From positions 147,375,810-147,439,809 of the forward strand of contig CM059186.1 of the NCBI GenBank assembly GCA_030323885.1: a stretch of 64,000 nucleotides of DNA, written 5' to 3'. A program made the position numbers and the translations under genes. The stretch comes from Branchipolynoe longqiensis. Lineage: Eukaryota > Annelida > Polychaeta > Phyllodocida > Polynoidae. The notes under the pieces were generated by a model. That model saw only the letters and a program-made list of their open reading frames with translations, searched no databases and was not told where the DNA came from. Position 1 is the first letter of the stretch, and each line of letters opens with the position of its first letter. Of the stretch, positions 21,832 through 32,372 are shown piece after piece.

Positions 21832-22814
21832 GTTTCCCCCCTGCCGAGGTTGCCGCCGTTGCCCGCTTCAGAGTCGCAGCCCTCGCCCCGGCAACCTGGA
21901 GGAATCGACGTCGCCAGGCCGAGGACGACGTCTCCTACGCGGTTGCTCGAGGCGCGGACCCCCTCGCGCCGTCGGCGTTCGACGTGGCCGCCTTCACCGC
22001 CGCCCTCTACCTCCGCGGCCTCGCCCCCGCCTCCGTCAAGAACACCCTCTCGGGGGCCCGGTCGTGGGTCGAGGGCGCCGGGGGCCTCACCTCGGGCTTT
22101 GACGCTCGCCTCCCCAAGGACGTGTGCCGAGGCGGGGAGCGGTCCTCCACCCACGTGCCCCGGCAAGCGCCTCCTCTCCTCCCGCAGCATCTCACCATGG
22201 TCATCACCCACCTCGAGCGAGCGGGCCCCGCCTCGCTCGTCCCTCGGGCCGCGCTCCTCCTCGGGTACTTCGGGATGCTCCGGCAGTCCAACCTGCTGGC
22301 CCCGAGCCCCAAGGGGTGGGGCGGCCCCCACACCCTCACCCGCGACGACGTTCACCCCGCGCCCGGAGGACTCCGCCTCCTGATCCGCACCTCCAAGACG
22401 ATCTCCAGCCCCTCGGGCGCGGTCGCCCTCTTCGTCCCCGCCATCCCCGGGTCCTCCCTATGCCTTGTCTCGGCCTGGGCCGCTGCCGTCGCCCTCTGCC
22501 CCGCCGCCCCAGATGCTCCCGCCTTCATAATGCCCTCCGGCCGCCCCCTCGACCCGAGGTCCCTCACCGCGCTGCTGCGAGGGGCCCTGCGAGCCCAAGG
22601 GGTGCCGACGCCCGAGGCCTACACCCTCCATAGTCTCCGTCGAGGGGCCTCCCAGGCCTGCCAACGCGCCGGGGTTCCCCTCCCCGAGATTATGGCCCAA
22701 GGCACCTGGACCTCCGAGGCGGTCCACGCCTACGTGCCCCGCCTCGCCCCCTCGGGCGCGCCGCGAGCCCTCTCCGCCGTTTTGGTGGAGGGCTCCTCGG
22801 CTCCCCCTCACTGA
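21822..22814 (+). CDS. GC-rich YR element tyrosine recombinase
   Basis: The frame is open upstream of the RT stop and is -1 relative to it. The N-terminal helical core-binding domain runs FRVAALAPATWRNRRRQAED to LRGLAPASVKNTLSG. Counting from the GTG at 21984, catalytic residues are R100 (GMLRQSN), HSLR (216-219), W242 in the second His position (GTWTSE) and Y250 (HAYVPR). It ends VLVEGSSAPPH, inside repeat B1. There is no AUG start, so it is probably expressed from the RT message. This domain appears intact. Confidence 0.88.
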   Translation, partial: RAIGFPPAEVAAVARFRVAALAPATWRNRRRQAEDDVSYAVARGADPLAPSAFDVAAFTAALYLRGLAPASVKNTLSGARSWVEGAGGLTSGFDARLPKDVCRGGERSSTHVPRQAPPLLPQHLTMVITHLERAGPASLVPRAALLLGYFGMLRQSNLLAPSPKGWGGPHTLTRDDVHPAPGGLRLLIRTSKTISSPSGAVALFVPAIPGSSLCLVSAWAAAVALCPAAPDAPAFIMPSGRPLDPRSLTALLRGALRAQGVPTPEAYTLHSLRRGASQACQRAGVPLPEIMAQGTWTSEAVHAYVPRLAPSGAPRALSAVLVEGSSAPPH

Positions 22815-23071
22815 CAACCTGACCCTCACCACGAACTCTTGCTCCATCTGAGCCCCACATTGACTCTCTTACCAGCTCCTTCTGAGCCCTTTATCCTCAT
22901 TGTATTGCCTTGCTCCTTATGAGCCCCTGTTTACATGTCATTATTGCATTGCTCCTCGTGAGCCGATTACCTCTTGTACCATTGTATCTAACCTGTCCTC
23001 TGTATTTCCTGAGGCGCTCAATAAACGCCTCTTTCTCCACCCCTGTCTTGCTTTCCTCCTTTTCGCGCATC
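22783..23071 (+). repeat. Split direct repeat B1
   Basis: 289 bp, matching B2 (23422-23710). It holds the recombinase stop, four GCTC-N5-GAGC mini-hairpins (at about 22851, 22875, 22912 and 22951), and a poly(A) signal in a hairpin. Confidence 0.9.
23011..23031 (+). terminator. Poly(A) signal inside a hairpin loop (B1 and B2)
   Basis: GAGGCG and CGCCTC arms enclose CTCAATAAA, so the AATAAA signal sits in the loop. The second copy is at 23650-23670 in B2, which would end the element transcript. Confidence 0.6.
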
Positions 23072-23373
23072 GGTCGTAATGCATAGCATTACGTTTGATG
23101 CGAGGAAAGGAGGAGACCCTCCCCCGCCCCGGCTGTCGCGCAGCTTGACACCTCGCCCGACGCCGCCGCGACTCGCTCCCTCCCCCGCCCTCTGCCGCGC
23201 AGCATTCGCGCCTCACCCGACGCCCGCTGCTCGCCACCTTTCCCCCCCCCTCCCTCGGGCCGGCAGCCTTCACACCTCACCTGCTGTCGCCCTCCTCCTT
23301 TCCCTTATAAGGCCGCCTCCGGCCTCCCTCAGGCACTCGCCCTCCTGCCGCCTTCCAGACCTCTCCCTTTTTC
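23072..23373 (+). repeat. Split direct repeat A2
   Basis: 302-bp copy of A1, directly abutting B1. The terminal palindrome is at 23075-23093, so the B1/A2 junction (GCGCATC then GGTCGTAATGC) resembles a joined circle end. Confidence 0.9.
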
Positions 23374-23421
23374 TCCACCCACCCACCCATCTCTTTTCTT
23401 TTCTCTTCTTCTCTTTTCTTC

Positions 23422-23710
23422 TGGTGGAGGGCTCCTCGGCTCCCCCTCACTGACAACCTGACCCTCACCACGAACTCTTGCTCCATCTGAGCCCCACATT
23501 GACTCTCTTACCAGCTCCTTCTGAGCCCTTTATCCTCATTGTATTGCCTTGCTCCTTATGAGCCCCTGTTTACATGTCATTATTGCATTGCTCCTCGTGA
23601 GCCGATTACCTCTTGTACCATTGTATCTAACCTGTCCTCTGTATTTCCTGAGGCGCTCAATAAACGCCTCTTTCTCCACCCCTGTCTTGCTTTCCTCCTT
23701 TTCGCGCATC
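23422..23710 (+). repeat. Split direct repeat B2
   Basis: 289-bp copy of B1 at the right end of the element. It is separated from A2 by a 48-bp pyrimidine-rich linker (CTCCACCCACCC...TTTTCTTC). Confidence 0.9.
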
Positions 23711-23959
23711 TAAGACAAAACCCTAGAAGTCTATAACGTCCAGCTGTTTTCAGAAATCCCATGATTACTTCGCCTTTCATATTTTTAGAAAAGGTCTTGC
23801 AGATTATGCGTTTCATAAAAGCATTGTCTGAGCAATGCAAAATCGCTACATTCCAATAAAAGATGTACCAGTGTAATCTAACTTAGATATGTAGAATGAA
23901 ATCTAGAGAAGATGTCATGCATTAATCTAACTTAGATATGTAGAATGAAATCTAGAGAA

Positions 23960-24700
23960 GTGTTTCACTTTTTGACAATTTTATACTTTTATCGGACATT
24001 GTAACTTTAACTAAAGGTTCCCAATCAGATGTCTGTTTGAGATTATTTCACTTTTGACAATTCTATACTTTTATCGGACATTGTAACTTTAATTAAAGGT
24101 TCCCAGTCCGATGTCTGCTTGAGATTATTTCACTTTTGACAATTTTATACTTTTATCAGACATTGTAACTTTAACTAAAGGTTCTCAATCCGATGTCTAC
24201 TTGAGATTATTTCACTTTTGACAATTTTATACTTTTATCGGACATTGTAACTTTAACTAAAGGTTCCCAATCCGATGTCTGTTTGAGATTATTTCACTTT
24301 TGACAATTTTATACTTTTATCGGACATTGTAACTTTAACTAAAGGTTCCCAATCAGATGTCTGTTTGAGATTATTTCACTTTTGACAATTCTATACTTTT
24401 ATCAGACATTATAACTTTAACTAAGGGTTCCCAATCCGATGTCTGTTTGAGATTATTTCACTTTTGACAATTTTATACTTTTATCAGACATTATAACTTT
24501 AACTAAAGGTTCCCAATCCAATGTCTGCTTGAGATTATTTCACTTTTGACAATTCTATACTTTTATCGGACATTGTAACTTTAATTAAACGTTCCCAATC
24601 CGATGTCTGTTTGAGATTATTTCACTTTTGACAATTCTATACTTTTATCAGACATTGTAACTTTAATTGAAGGTTGCCAATCCGATGTCTGTTTGAGATT
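23960..24700. repeat. 82-bp minisatellite derived from a MITE end
   Basis: About nine tandem units contain TTATACTTTTATCGGACATT, GTAACTTTAACTAAAGGTTC and TTTGAGATTATTTCAC. The array starts inside a copy of the GCATAGTCC-type MITE: its left neighbour has the same GATATGTAGAAT..AAATCTAGA phrase that precedes TTATCGGACTATGTAGCTTT in the MITE at 56.3 kb. It ends about 35 bp from the 5' splice site of the Ig exon. Confidence 0.75.
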
Positions 24701-24734
24701 CTGCCAGCTTTGTGCCCGTCGTGCCAACACTTAC

Positions 24735-24855
24735 TTCCGACGTGCAGGTAGATCTCCTCGCGCTCAAAGCCGCCGCTGTTCCCCGCCGTACAGCCGTACT
24801 TGCCCATGTCCTCCATGTAGACCTCGGATATGTACAGCGAGCCGTTACTCAGCAC
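24735..24855 (-). CDS. PTK7: PTK7-like receptor, end of last Ig domain
   Basis: This internal exon of 121 bp encodes the second half of an Ig I-set domain. It contains VLSNGSLYISEVYMEDMGKY followed by GCTAGNSGGFEREEIYLHVG. The NGSLxI..V..ED.G.Y.C.AGNS pattern is the F-strand cysteine region of the membrane-proximal Ig domain of PTK7. The acceptor is CCTTACAG ending at 24856 and the donor is GGAA/GTAAGT at 24734-24733. The exon starts in phase 0 and leaves one base that completes a serine codon with the transmembrane exon. The exon holding the first half of this domain should lie to the right and was not found. Confidence 0.83.
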
Positions 24856-24924
24856 CTGTAAGGAGCAAGGCAGCGGGGTCATCACCGGTTGTCATTATGC
24901 ACTTTTTAACATAGGTATGTTTAA

Positions 24925-25420
24925 ATACATATTATATATTATTAAATATCACTATATATTATTAAATATCAATATATATTATTAAATATCAATATATATT
25001 ATTAAATATCAATATATATCATTAAATATCAATATATATTAATAAATATCATTATATATTATTAAGTATCAATATATATTATTAAATATCATTACATATT
25101 ATTAAATATCAATATATATTATTAAATATCAATATATATTATTAAATATCAATATATATTATTAAATATCAATATATATTATTAAATATCAATATATATT
25201 ATTATATATCATTATATATGATTAAATATCATTATATATGATTAAATATCATTACATATTATTAATGCACATTAATGCATATTCGTAAATATTAATGCAT
25301 ATGCATGCATGTTCATGCATATTAATACCTATTAATACATATCAATACATATCAATACATATCAATACATATCAATACACATCAATACGTATCAGTACAT
25401 ATCAATACATATCATCTATC
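24925..25420. repeat. AT-rich 20-bp satellite grading into a 10-bp repeat
   Basis: ATATATTATTAAATATCAAT units run to about 25262, then ATACATATCA units to 25420. They lie just upstream (gene sense) of the Ig exon acceptor. Confidence 0.88.
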
Positions 25421-25427
25421 GTCATAT

Positions 25428-25710
25428 CAGGATGGGTACTGACTTCTGACAGTGCACACTCATGATGACTTTATATTGCTGCCCCACTGAGTGACCAGGC
25501 CAATAGCACCATGACCCAATATCCCACTCAGACACATTATCATGATACTGAACATACATTGTCATATCCTAGTAATGCTGAGCACTACACGAGGTAGGGA
25601 CAAATATCAATTCTGTAAGTCAGTGGTTTGATTCAGCTGGTATTCGAACTCCCTACCTTCCACACAGGAATCTTGCGCTGTTAGTGTTACCGTTTCAGTC
25701 CCCACACCCA
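25428..25710 (-). mobile_element. SINE (same family), reverse, diverged
   Basis: Body landmarks TCATATCAGGATGGGTACTG and TATTGCTGCCCCACTGAG are present. The head ends in TTAGTGTTACCGTTTCAGTC, degraded. Confidence 0.78.
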
Positions 25711-26317
25711 GGCGACAATGAGATCAATATGGACAATGTGGTAAGGAGTCACGTCAAAGAATAATTCTGGAAATATGATTCCCAATCCCTGATATTAAAT
25801 GAGGGTCTTCCAGGCAGTAATTCATGCATGAATCCGCTTCGCATTAGAAATGACTCCTCGAGTCCCCCCCCCCCTCCCACACATAGATATTATATTACAA
25901 AATCCCCTGGATTAATAACATAACCAGGGAGTTGTGTTTTGTTGTAGCTACCTCCCTTTGTCGTGAGTAGTCGTTTATTCAACGGGGAAGGGCATTTATT
26001 ATCATTCTACTTAAATAATTACATTTGTATTGATTTACAGTATCTATTAAGTATTATATATACACATACTTAATGGAATAGAAATGTACACCATGTGTAG
26101 TACTAGTAGTGCATATTGTGGCGAAAGATCTGGTTGAAATTCATCTAATATTACCCGATTTAAATATAGCAATTTAGCATACTTCATCTACAAAGTACAA
26201 AGTGTGTGTGGAGGCGGCGGGGTGAAGGGGGTTGGGGGTCGGGGGGTCCTCTGCCTTTCATAAACTGTCGTGTAGGCAGGACTAGAGTTACCACTGCTTT
26301 ATCGTCATAAGGAGGGA
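25711..26317. other. Unassigned stretch
   Basis: No repeat family or exon recognised. Short C-run at 25865-25875. Confidence 0.5.
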
Positions 26318-26781
26318 GTGGTGGGAGTGGCGGGAGTGGAGGGAGTGAGGGAGTGGAGGGAGTGGAGGGAGTGGAGGGAGTGGAGGGATTGGAGGGAGTG
26401 GAGGGAATGGAGGGAGTGGAGGGAGTGGGTGGAGTGCAGGGAGTGCAGGGAGTGGATGGAGGGAGGGGAATGGGAGGGGGGAATGGGGAGGGGGGCTGCT
26501 TATAGTACTATTCCAAAGAAGTGCTTATTCGAAGGAGCGAAGTGCAATTCGAGGAAATACGATAGGTTGACGCAGACGACTTCCGGTAAAACGCAGCGCG
26601 CAGTCACAATCTGTTCGCAGACGATCGACAACAAATCACCAGCGCTCTGCTTGTTACCGGAGCCGCGCGCTGCCATGGTGACGGCGCGGGCGTGGTGGAC
26701 GGCGGTAGGTGAGGGCGGTGTGGTGATGGGGGGGGGGGAGGTGGCGGTGGTGGCGGTGGTGGCGGTGATGGCGGTGGTGGC

Positions 26782-26813
<32 letters not shown>

Positions 26814-26844
26814 TGGTGGTGGCGGTGTTGGCGGTGGTGGCGGT

Positions 26845-26903
<59 letters not shown>

Positions 26904-27035
26904 TGGTGGTGGTGGTGGTGGTGGTGGTGGTGGCGGTGGTGGCGGTGGTGGCGGTGGTGGCGGTGGTGGCGGTGGTGGCGGTGGTGGCGGTGGTGGCGGT
27001 GGTGGCGGTGGTGGCGGTGGTGGCGGTAGTAAATG
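26318..27035. repeat. GGAGTGGAGG and GGTGGC repeats with a unique spacer
   Basis: A 9-bp GGGAGTGGA array runs 26318-26470. A (GGTGGC)n array runs 26740-27030. Between them, 26500-26720 is complex DNA with ACTTCCGG and CCATGGTGACGG, possibly regulatory. Confidence 0.8.
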
Positions 27036-27099
27036 GTAATGGCGTGGTCGGGGATAGCGAGATGGCGGTGGGAGTGGAGGTTTAAAACAGCGATGGCAG

Positions 27100-27890
27100 T
27101 GGTAAGGATGGTGTTGATGATGATGGTAACAATGGATGGAGTGCTGATGGTGATGAAAATGATGATGGAATATTGATGATGGTGATGATGGTGGTGGTGG
27201 TGGTGATGATAGTGATGGTGGCGATGATGATAATAATATGGGTAGTCATGGTATTGAAGGTGATACTAACGATAATGACGAAGATAATAATAGGGGTAGT
27301 CATGATATTGATTGTTGATGGTGATTTTAATGATACTAATGGGGCATTAATGATGGTGATAATGATGGCCATGATGGTGACGACGATGGTGATCATAACG
27401 GTTAAGTTAAAAGCGATAGTGATGATTGTGTTTCTGATGATAATGATGATGATGATGACAAAGATAATAGCAACAATTCTCTTGCTAATGATGATAAAAA
27501 GATGGTGACAATTATGTTGCTGGAAATGATGATGATGATGGTGATGAAGTGCTGATGGAGATGATGGTGACAATTGTGTTGTTGCTGCTGATAAAATTAT
27601 GGTGACAATTGTGATGCTGGTGGTGATGATTATGGCGATGATGTTGATGATGGTGATGATGGCGATGACGGTGATGATGGTGCTAATGTTGATGATAAAG
27701 ATGATGGTGACAATTGTGTTGGTTATAGTGTTGATGATGACAAGTAAACTGATTGTGATGCTTATGGTGGTGGTGATAATGGTGATGATGATGGTGGAAA
27801 TAACAGTGCCGATAATGATGACGATGATGATGGTGATGATGGTGACGATAGTAGCGGTGGGGGAGGGGTGGTGGCGGTGATGTGAGTGGT
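27100..27890. repeat. GATGGTGAT-rich trinucleotide tract
   Basis: Imperfect GAT/GGT repeats with no coding signal. The Met/Val- and His/Ile-rich frames through it are artefacts. Confidence 0.85.
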
Positions 27891-28559
27891 GATATGGTGG
27901 CGAGGGGAGTCATCAATAGAGGGCCGCCTCCTTGCTCAATTAAACTCAATTCCCTGTCCCAGGCCCAATTATCTCTCCTAGTCCGCCATTAATCCACATC
28001 TATATCGCCTTCCATCCATTTCCTTGGAGGCAGGGGTTGTGTGCTTGTGCGCGTGCGCCTGCGCGTGTCCGTGAGTGTGCGTGTGAGGGACGAAGAGGAT
28101 AATGAGGGATTTCCACTAATTAGAAATGCGCCCTTAAAAAGAAAGAGGTGCTAATCTATCCATGCCTCCTTTGGAAGGCATCCTCTTCGGGTTTGTGAAG
28201 AGAGGCGAAGGGGCATGTGAGATATGTGTGTGTGTGTGTGGGGGCGGGGGGCAAAGAGACAAGAGAAGAGAGAAAAACAAGTGATGTGCGCGGCACAGGC
28301 GAAAAACGACGATAACATGGCGGAGTGCATTCAGGATTTTGAAGACTTGCTTTATAAAAAAAATCTTTTTATTTTTTTTACCAGTTTCTTTTATACAATG
28401 AAGATGATATTCATTCCGTCATGGAGGAGGATGTGTGTGCAGGTCTCAGCTCCAATGTACGCACAGCGGCGTTCCTCGTAATTTAAAGGACTGTCACTCA
28501 CAGTGTAGCTTCATACTAGGGAACAAAAAGCAACAAAGGACTCCAGACCCCGCCCCCTC
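27891..28559. other. Unassigned complex stretch
   Basis: 27910-28030 is non-repetitive (CTCAATTAAACTCAATTCCC; CGCCATTAATCCACATC) and may be conserved regulatory DNA. The rest shows nothing. Confidence 0.4.
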
Positions 28560-29110
28560 TCCATACCTTTCTCTTCCCCTGCTGGCGTCTGCGTCTGCCG
28601 CTGTCTGTCTCTGTCCCTCCCTCTATCTTTACCTGCCCCTACCTCTATCCCTACCTGTCCTTACCGCTATCCCTACCTATCCCTACCTCTATCCCTACCT
28701 CTGTTTGTGCGTCTGTGCCTCTGTTTGTGCCTGTTTGTGCCTCTGTTTGTGCCTCTGTTTGTGCCTCTGTTTGTGCCTCTGTTTCTGCATTGGTTTCTGG
28801 CTCTGCCTCCGTCTCTGGATGTCTCTGCCTCTGCCTGTCTCTGCTTCTACCTCTATCTGCCTCTATTTCTGTCAGTCTCTGCCTGTCCCTATATCTGCCT
28901 CTGCCGCCTTCTCTATCTGTGACTCTGGCTCTGTCTGGCTATGTTTCTGACTCCGTCTGTCTCTGCCTATAACTATAGCTATGCCTCTGTCAGTCTCTGT
29001 ATGTCTTTGTTTATGTCTCTATCTCTGCATCTGTCTCTGGATGTGCTTCCTTCTCTTCTCACGTCTCTATCCCTGCCTCTGTCAGACTGTCTCTTTCTCT
29101 AGCTCTCTCG
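28560..29110. repeat. CTCTGTCTGTGC-type pyrimidine-rich repeat
   Basis: Imperfect TCTGCCTCTGT / TTTGTGCCTCTG units with no coding signal. Confidence 0.8.
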
Positions 29111-29115
29111 ATCAG

Positions 29116-29452
29116 ACGGGGTGGCTGAATGAGTAGAGCGTCCGTTTCCTGTTTTGGGAGATCAGGAAATCCGAACCCATGAGTTTGTGGGTTCAAATCC
29201 TGGTCGAGTCAGACCAATGACTTAAATATCGATACTTGTCGCTTTCTAGCCTGGCACTCGGCACTATTAGGATAAGGCGAGGACTGGTTGGCTCAGTGTC
29301 AGGATAATGTGACTGAGTGGGATATCAGGTCATGGTGCTGGCAACCTGGTGTCCCAGTGGGGCAGCACTATAAAGTCGCCATGAGTGCGCACTGTCACAA
29401 GTAGCTACCCCTCCTGATATGACATTAGATGTTGCTAGGACGTAAAACAACA
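29116..29452 (+). mobile_element. SINE (same family), head type A, full length
   Basis: Head GACGGGGTGGCTGAATGAGT, B-box GGTTCAAATCC, complete body and a CGTAAAACAACAAACAAAC tail. Confidence 0.88.
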
Positions 29453-29849
29453 AACAAACAAACTATCTCCCCCCCCCCTCGAGTGCCTTGTGCACATCAT
29501 GGCAGGCTGGGCTCTCTCTGTCACAGTTCTTACCGAGAGACTTATACTAAGCGCCCACCTTGTTTCCGTCGTACTCTATCAGTCTATGGCACCGTAAAAC
29601 ACACATGGCCGTCGGACATCAAACAAGGGTACGCTCAATCTACATATCGCACATAGTAGTTAGTACTCCACCAATAATGCGCGCCGCTAACCAAACAGAC
29701 AGCCGTCAACACAGCCTTCCATCGCCGATTATTTTGTATCACTGCGATGGCCGCCGAATCTGGTTGGCCGGAAAATATGCATTAAAGAATGTAACGAAAA
29801 TTCACTTGACCCATCCTTTCTTGTCTGTTCTGGTTCTCGTGTGAAACAG

Positions 29850-30450
29850 GGTGTAAAATATTTAGGAATTTCGGGGTGATTTTTATTTAGTGCTATGCAA
29901 CCAAGCAGGTGACCACTGCTTTGGTACTCTGCAGCCTACAGGCTGCCAGGTACCAGCTAACTAGGTCATCTGACTGATCCCCGGGCTGCATTGGTACTTT
30001 GCAGCCAATGGGCTGCTGGGTACCAGCTGGGGTCACCTGACTGATATCAGGATTTAAGCCTATAAATAAGGGTGCAGGTCACATGCTCTCTTCAAGTGCT
30101 CAACTACATCTATAGCTCAACTACCGCTGGACCGAAGAGATTCGCTGCCGCCCCAACGCCTCGTCATTACAACGTTGTAAAGATGTCCCCAGCTTCTACA
30201 CCACTCCCTACTGAAGTTAAGTCTTCAACCAAAGATTGGGCCGATTTATCGGAGCCTCTCTATTAATGTTGCAGTTCTGCAACCAGTAACCATCGTAAGG
30301 TTACAAATGACCCCAGAATCGAATCATGCTCTCTCTCTTTCACCACGGCCACCAGCCAATCCAGACTATGTACATGTGCCTGTACAACTATGTTGAGATT
30401 AAAACAACCAAGTGAGTACAATGTTGTCTTATTGTGGATGTTTCAGACAC
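29850..30450 (+). mobile_element. Possible solo LTR or promoter-bearing repeat
   Basis: Two diverged copies of GGTACT.TGCAGCC...GGGCTGC.GGTACCAGCT lie at about 29920 and 29990. A CTATAAATAAGGG box (30059-30071), then unique transcript-like DNA and an ATTAAA signal near 30398 follow. The termini are not defined. Confidence 0.3.
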
Positions 30451-30659
30451 TGAGCCCACCAGGATAACAGAAGTAGGCAAGGGATATATAAAAAGATACA
30501 CAAACCTTTCAAGTGTGTAGCTCATTTGTGGAGTGACAGTTGGGTTGCAGAAAGCAATCGCTAAACCATCTTCCCTAGACAATTTGTGTGTGTATATATG
30601 TACACACAAGATATTATATATGAACCAGTTGTAGACCACTGGTTGCAACGGAAAATAGG

Positions 30660-30745
30660 CCAAACTGCGTCCATTGAGCAGGACCGACAGTATGACCCAC
30701 ACCTTTTACAGGTGGACACTCTACCGCCTGAGCTACGTTCCACTC
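30660..30745 (-). mobile_element. tRNA-like fragment, probable SINE head
   Basis: The minus strand has GTAGCTCAGGCGGTAGAGTG then CCACCTGTAAAAGGTG, a good D-arm and a hairpin in the anticodon place. The base before the would-be anticodon is not T and the T-arm is poor, so it is likely a retroposed head. Confidence 0.45.
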
Positions 30746-31274
30746 CACTTCTTTTTTAAAATTTTCTTTTATTGAGGCTGTATTTATACTGTCCATAGCA
30801 TATAAGCCCGGTTACCCAGGCTTGTTTTCAATGCTGGCCTGTTGTAGCGTTGGTGTTATCTTACCACACAGTGGCTGCTGATAAGGTATTTAATTGCCTG
30901 CATTTCAGTAGCAGATAGATAATTGGTTGGTATCTTAATAGCCTATGTTAGTTTTTTGGGGATTTTCTTGGCATATATGTATTTATTTTTTCTACTCTTA
31001 TTACTAGACTAGCCTACTCCTATTTACATATCATAGGCTTGTACGTAGCTGTGTGGTGTGTTATCTGGCTACTTTTGGCATGGTTACCTTCCATTGGGCA
31101 TCCCGCTGGTGGGCCGTGACATATCACATGCCCCTTTGCAGTGCAGCTTAGTGGGGGTTTCCTAGCCTTATTTTGCACAGATACTTTTTGTAAGTTTTTA
31201 GGTCAGGAATTTGTCGTTCCTTTACCGTTTGGGCATTCCAGACCTTGGCAGCCATTTCCATTTCTATGTGATGA
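30746..31274. other. Unassigned stretch
   Basis: AT-rich unique sequence with no exon or repeat recognised. Confidence 0.5.
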
Positions 31275-31392
31275 CAAATGATTGATAAGTAGGTCTACAC
31301 CAGTATCTAAGTTAGGTATGTAGAATCAAATCTAGATAATTGTCTTGGTTTTGAAAATTTGATGTTTTCATTGGACTATGCAGCTTTAAGAG
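31275..31392 (+). mobile_element. GCATAGTCC-type MITE fragment
   Basis: Right end only: GTATGTAGAATCAAATCTAG then TGGACTATGCAGCTTTAA. Confidence 0.65.
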
Positions 31393-31432
31393 CACCACGG
31401 CCACAGTTGCCACACACGGGGCATGCGCAGCA

Positions 31433-31468
31433 TGACGTCACCGGTAATCACTTGGCACCATGGTAACC
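31433..31468. promoter_or_regulatory. CRE and X-box-like motifs
   Basis: A perfect cAMP-response palindrome TGACGTCA (31433-31440) lies 17 bp from CCATGGTAACC (31458-31468), which resembles an RFX half-site, in unique DNA. Confidence 0.3.
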
Positions 31469-31599
31469 GGCCCGGAATCTTATAATAATCAATTACGTAA
31501 ATGCTCGCAAACGATTGTGTGATTTTCTGCCCCTCCTTCTTCCTACCCGCAGTGAAATTGTAATTACATGTGTGATTCACCCAATAGACACTAAATGGA

Positions 31600-31890
31600 A
31601 GCCCCTACCCCCTTCTGTCCCCTCTCCTACCCCGCTCCCCTTCACCTCCTCTCCCACCCACCCACCCGCTCCTCGCTCTCCTCTCCCGCTCCTCTTTCTC
31701 CTTCCCTCCTTCATCCCCCTTTCCTACCCCCCTCCTCACTCTTCCCCTCTCCTCCCCTCTACCCTCTCCCCCCACTCCCCCCTCCATCTACCCCCCTCTC
31801 CTCCCGATCCCCTCTCTCCCGCCACCTCCGCCTGTATCCCCCCACCGCACTCCCCTTTCAGACACCACCCACTGCACCCCGCCCCCATGG
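31600..31890. repeat. Pyrimidine-rich tract
   Basis: CCCTCTCC-type low complexity. Confidence 0.8.
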
Positions 31891-32146
31891 GGATTCATAA
31901 TAGAGTCACTAATTGAACCCATTATCAAATCAACAGTCAATGAACCGAAGAACTCTGATATTACCGGAGAAGATACAATCATAAAATAATCAAATTAAAA
32001 TAAATTGAATTCATTTTAAATCTGAGACAACCTAGCAAGATTAGCTTTAAATTAACAACGGCGAAATCTGAACTTTCATAACAAAACCAGTCATTTTCAC
32101 CTCGGTTTAAGCAGACAAGTCATCTATCTAGTTGGTTGGTTGTTGG

Positions 32147-32262
32147 AGTCTTACGTCCTGGCAACATCTAAGGTGATATCAGAACGGGTACTGACTTGTG
32201 ACAGTATGCACTCATGGCGATTTCATAGTAATCCCCCACTGGGAGACCAAACCACCAGCACC
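32147..32262 (-). mobile_element. SINE fragment, reverse
   Basis: Tail half only (CCTGGCAACATCTAAGGTGA to GGGAGACCAAACCACCAGCA). Confidence 0.8.
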
Positions 32263-32372
32263 TACATTTTGTGAAAACTGAAATCAGATTTACTAGCTAA
32301 TTTCGGGCCTGCGAACGATGTGTCCCTACCCCCACCACACTCCCACCCCCACCCCCACCTTCAATCAGAATA

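Larger units (their letters stand above)
19248..23710 (+). mobile_element. GC-rich tyrosine-recombinase retrotransposon with split direct repeats (Ngaro/PAT-like)
   Basis: This 4463-bp element is antisense to PTK7 in the intron between the transmembrane and Ig exons. Its layout is A1 (19248-19548), genes, B1 (22783-23071), A2 (23072-23373), a 48-bp linker, and B2 (23422-23710). Split direct repeats plus RT-RNase H and a tyrosine recombinase, with no DIRS-type tail domain seen, point to the Ngaro/PAT side of the YR retrotransposons. Its very high GC and C/G-ending codons contrast with its AT-rich surroundings and with the DIRS copies. The RT is frameshifted, so this copy is probably dead or nearly so. 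Confidence 0.9.

Noticed and set aside
26318..27085. 255-codon Val-rich frame
   Set aside because: It follows GGTGGC and GGAGTGGAGG repeats and has no domain or splice signals.
27082..27573. His/Ile-rich frame opposite the GAT repeats
   Set aside because: Simple-repeat translation.
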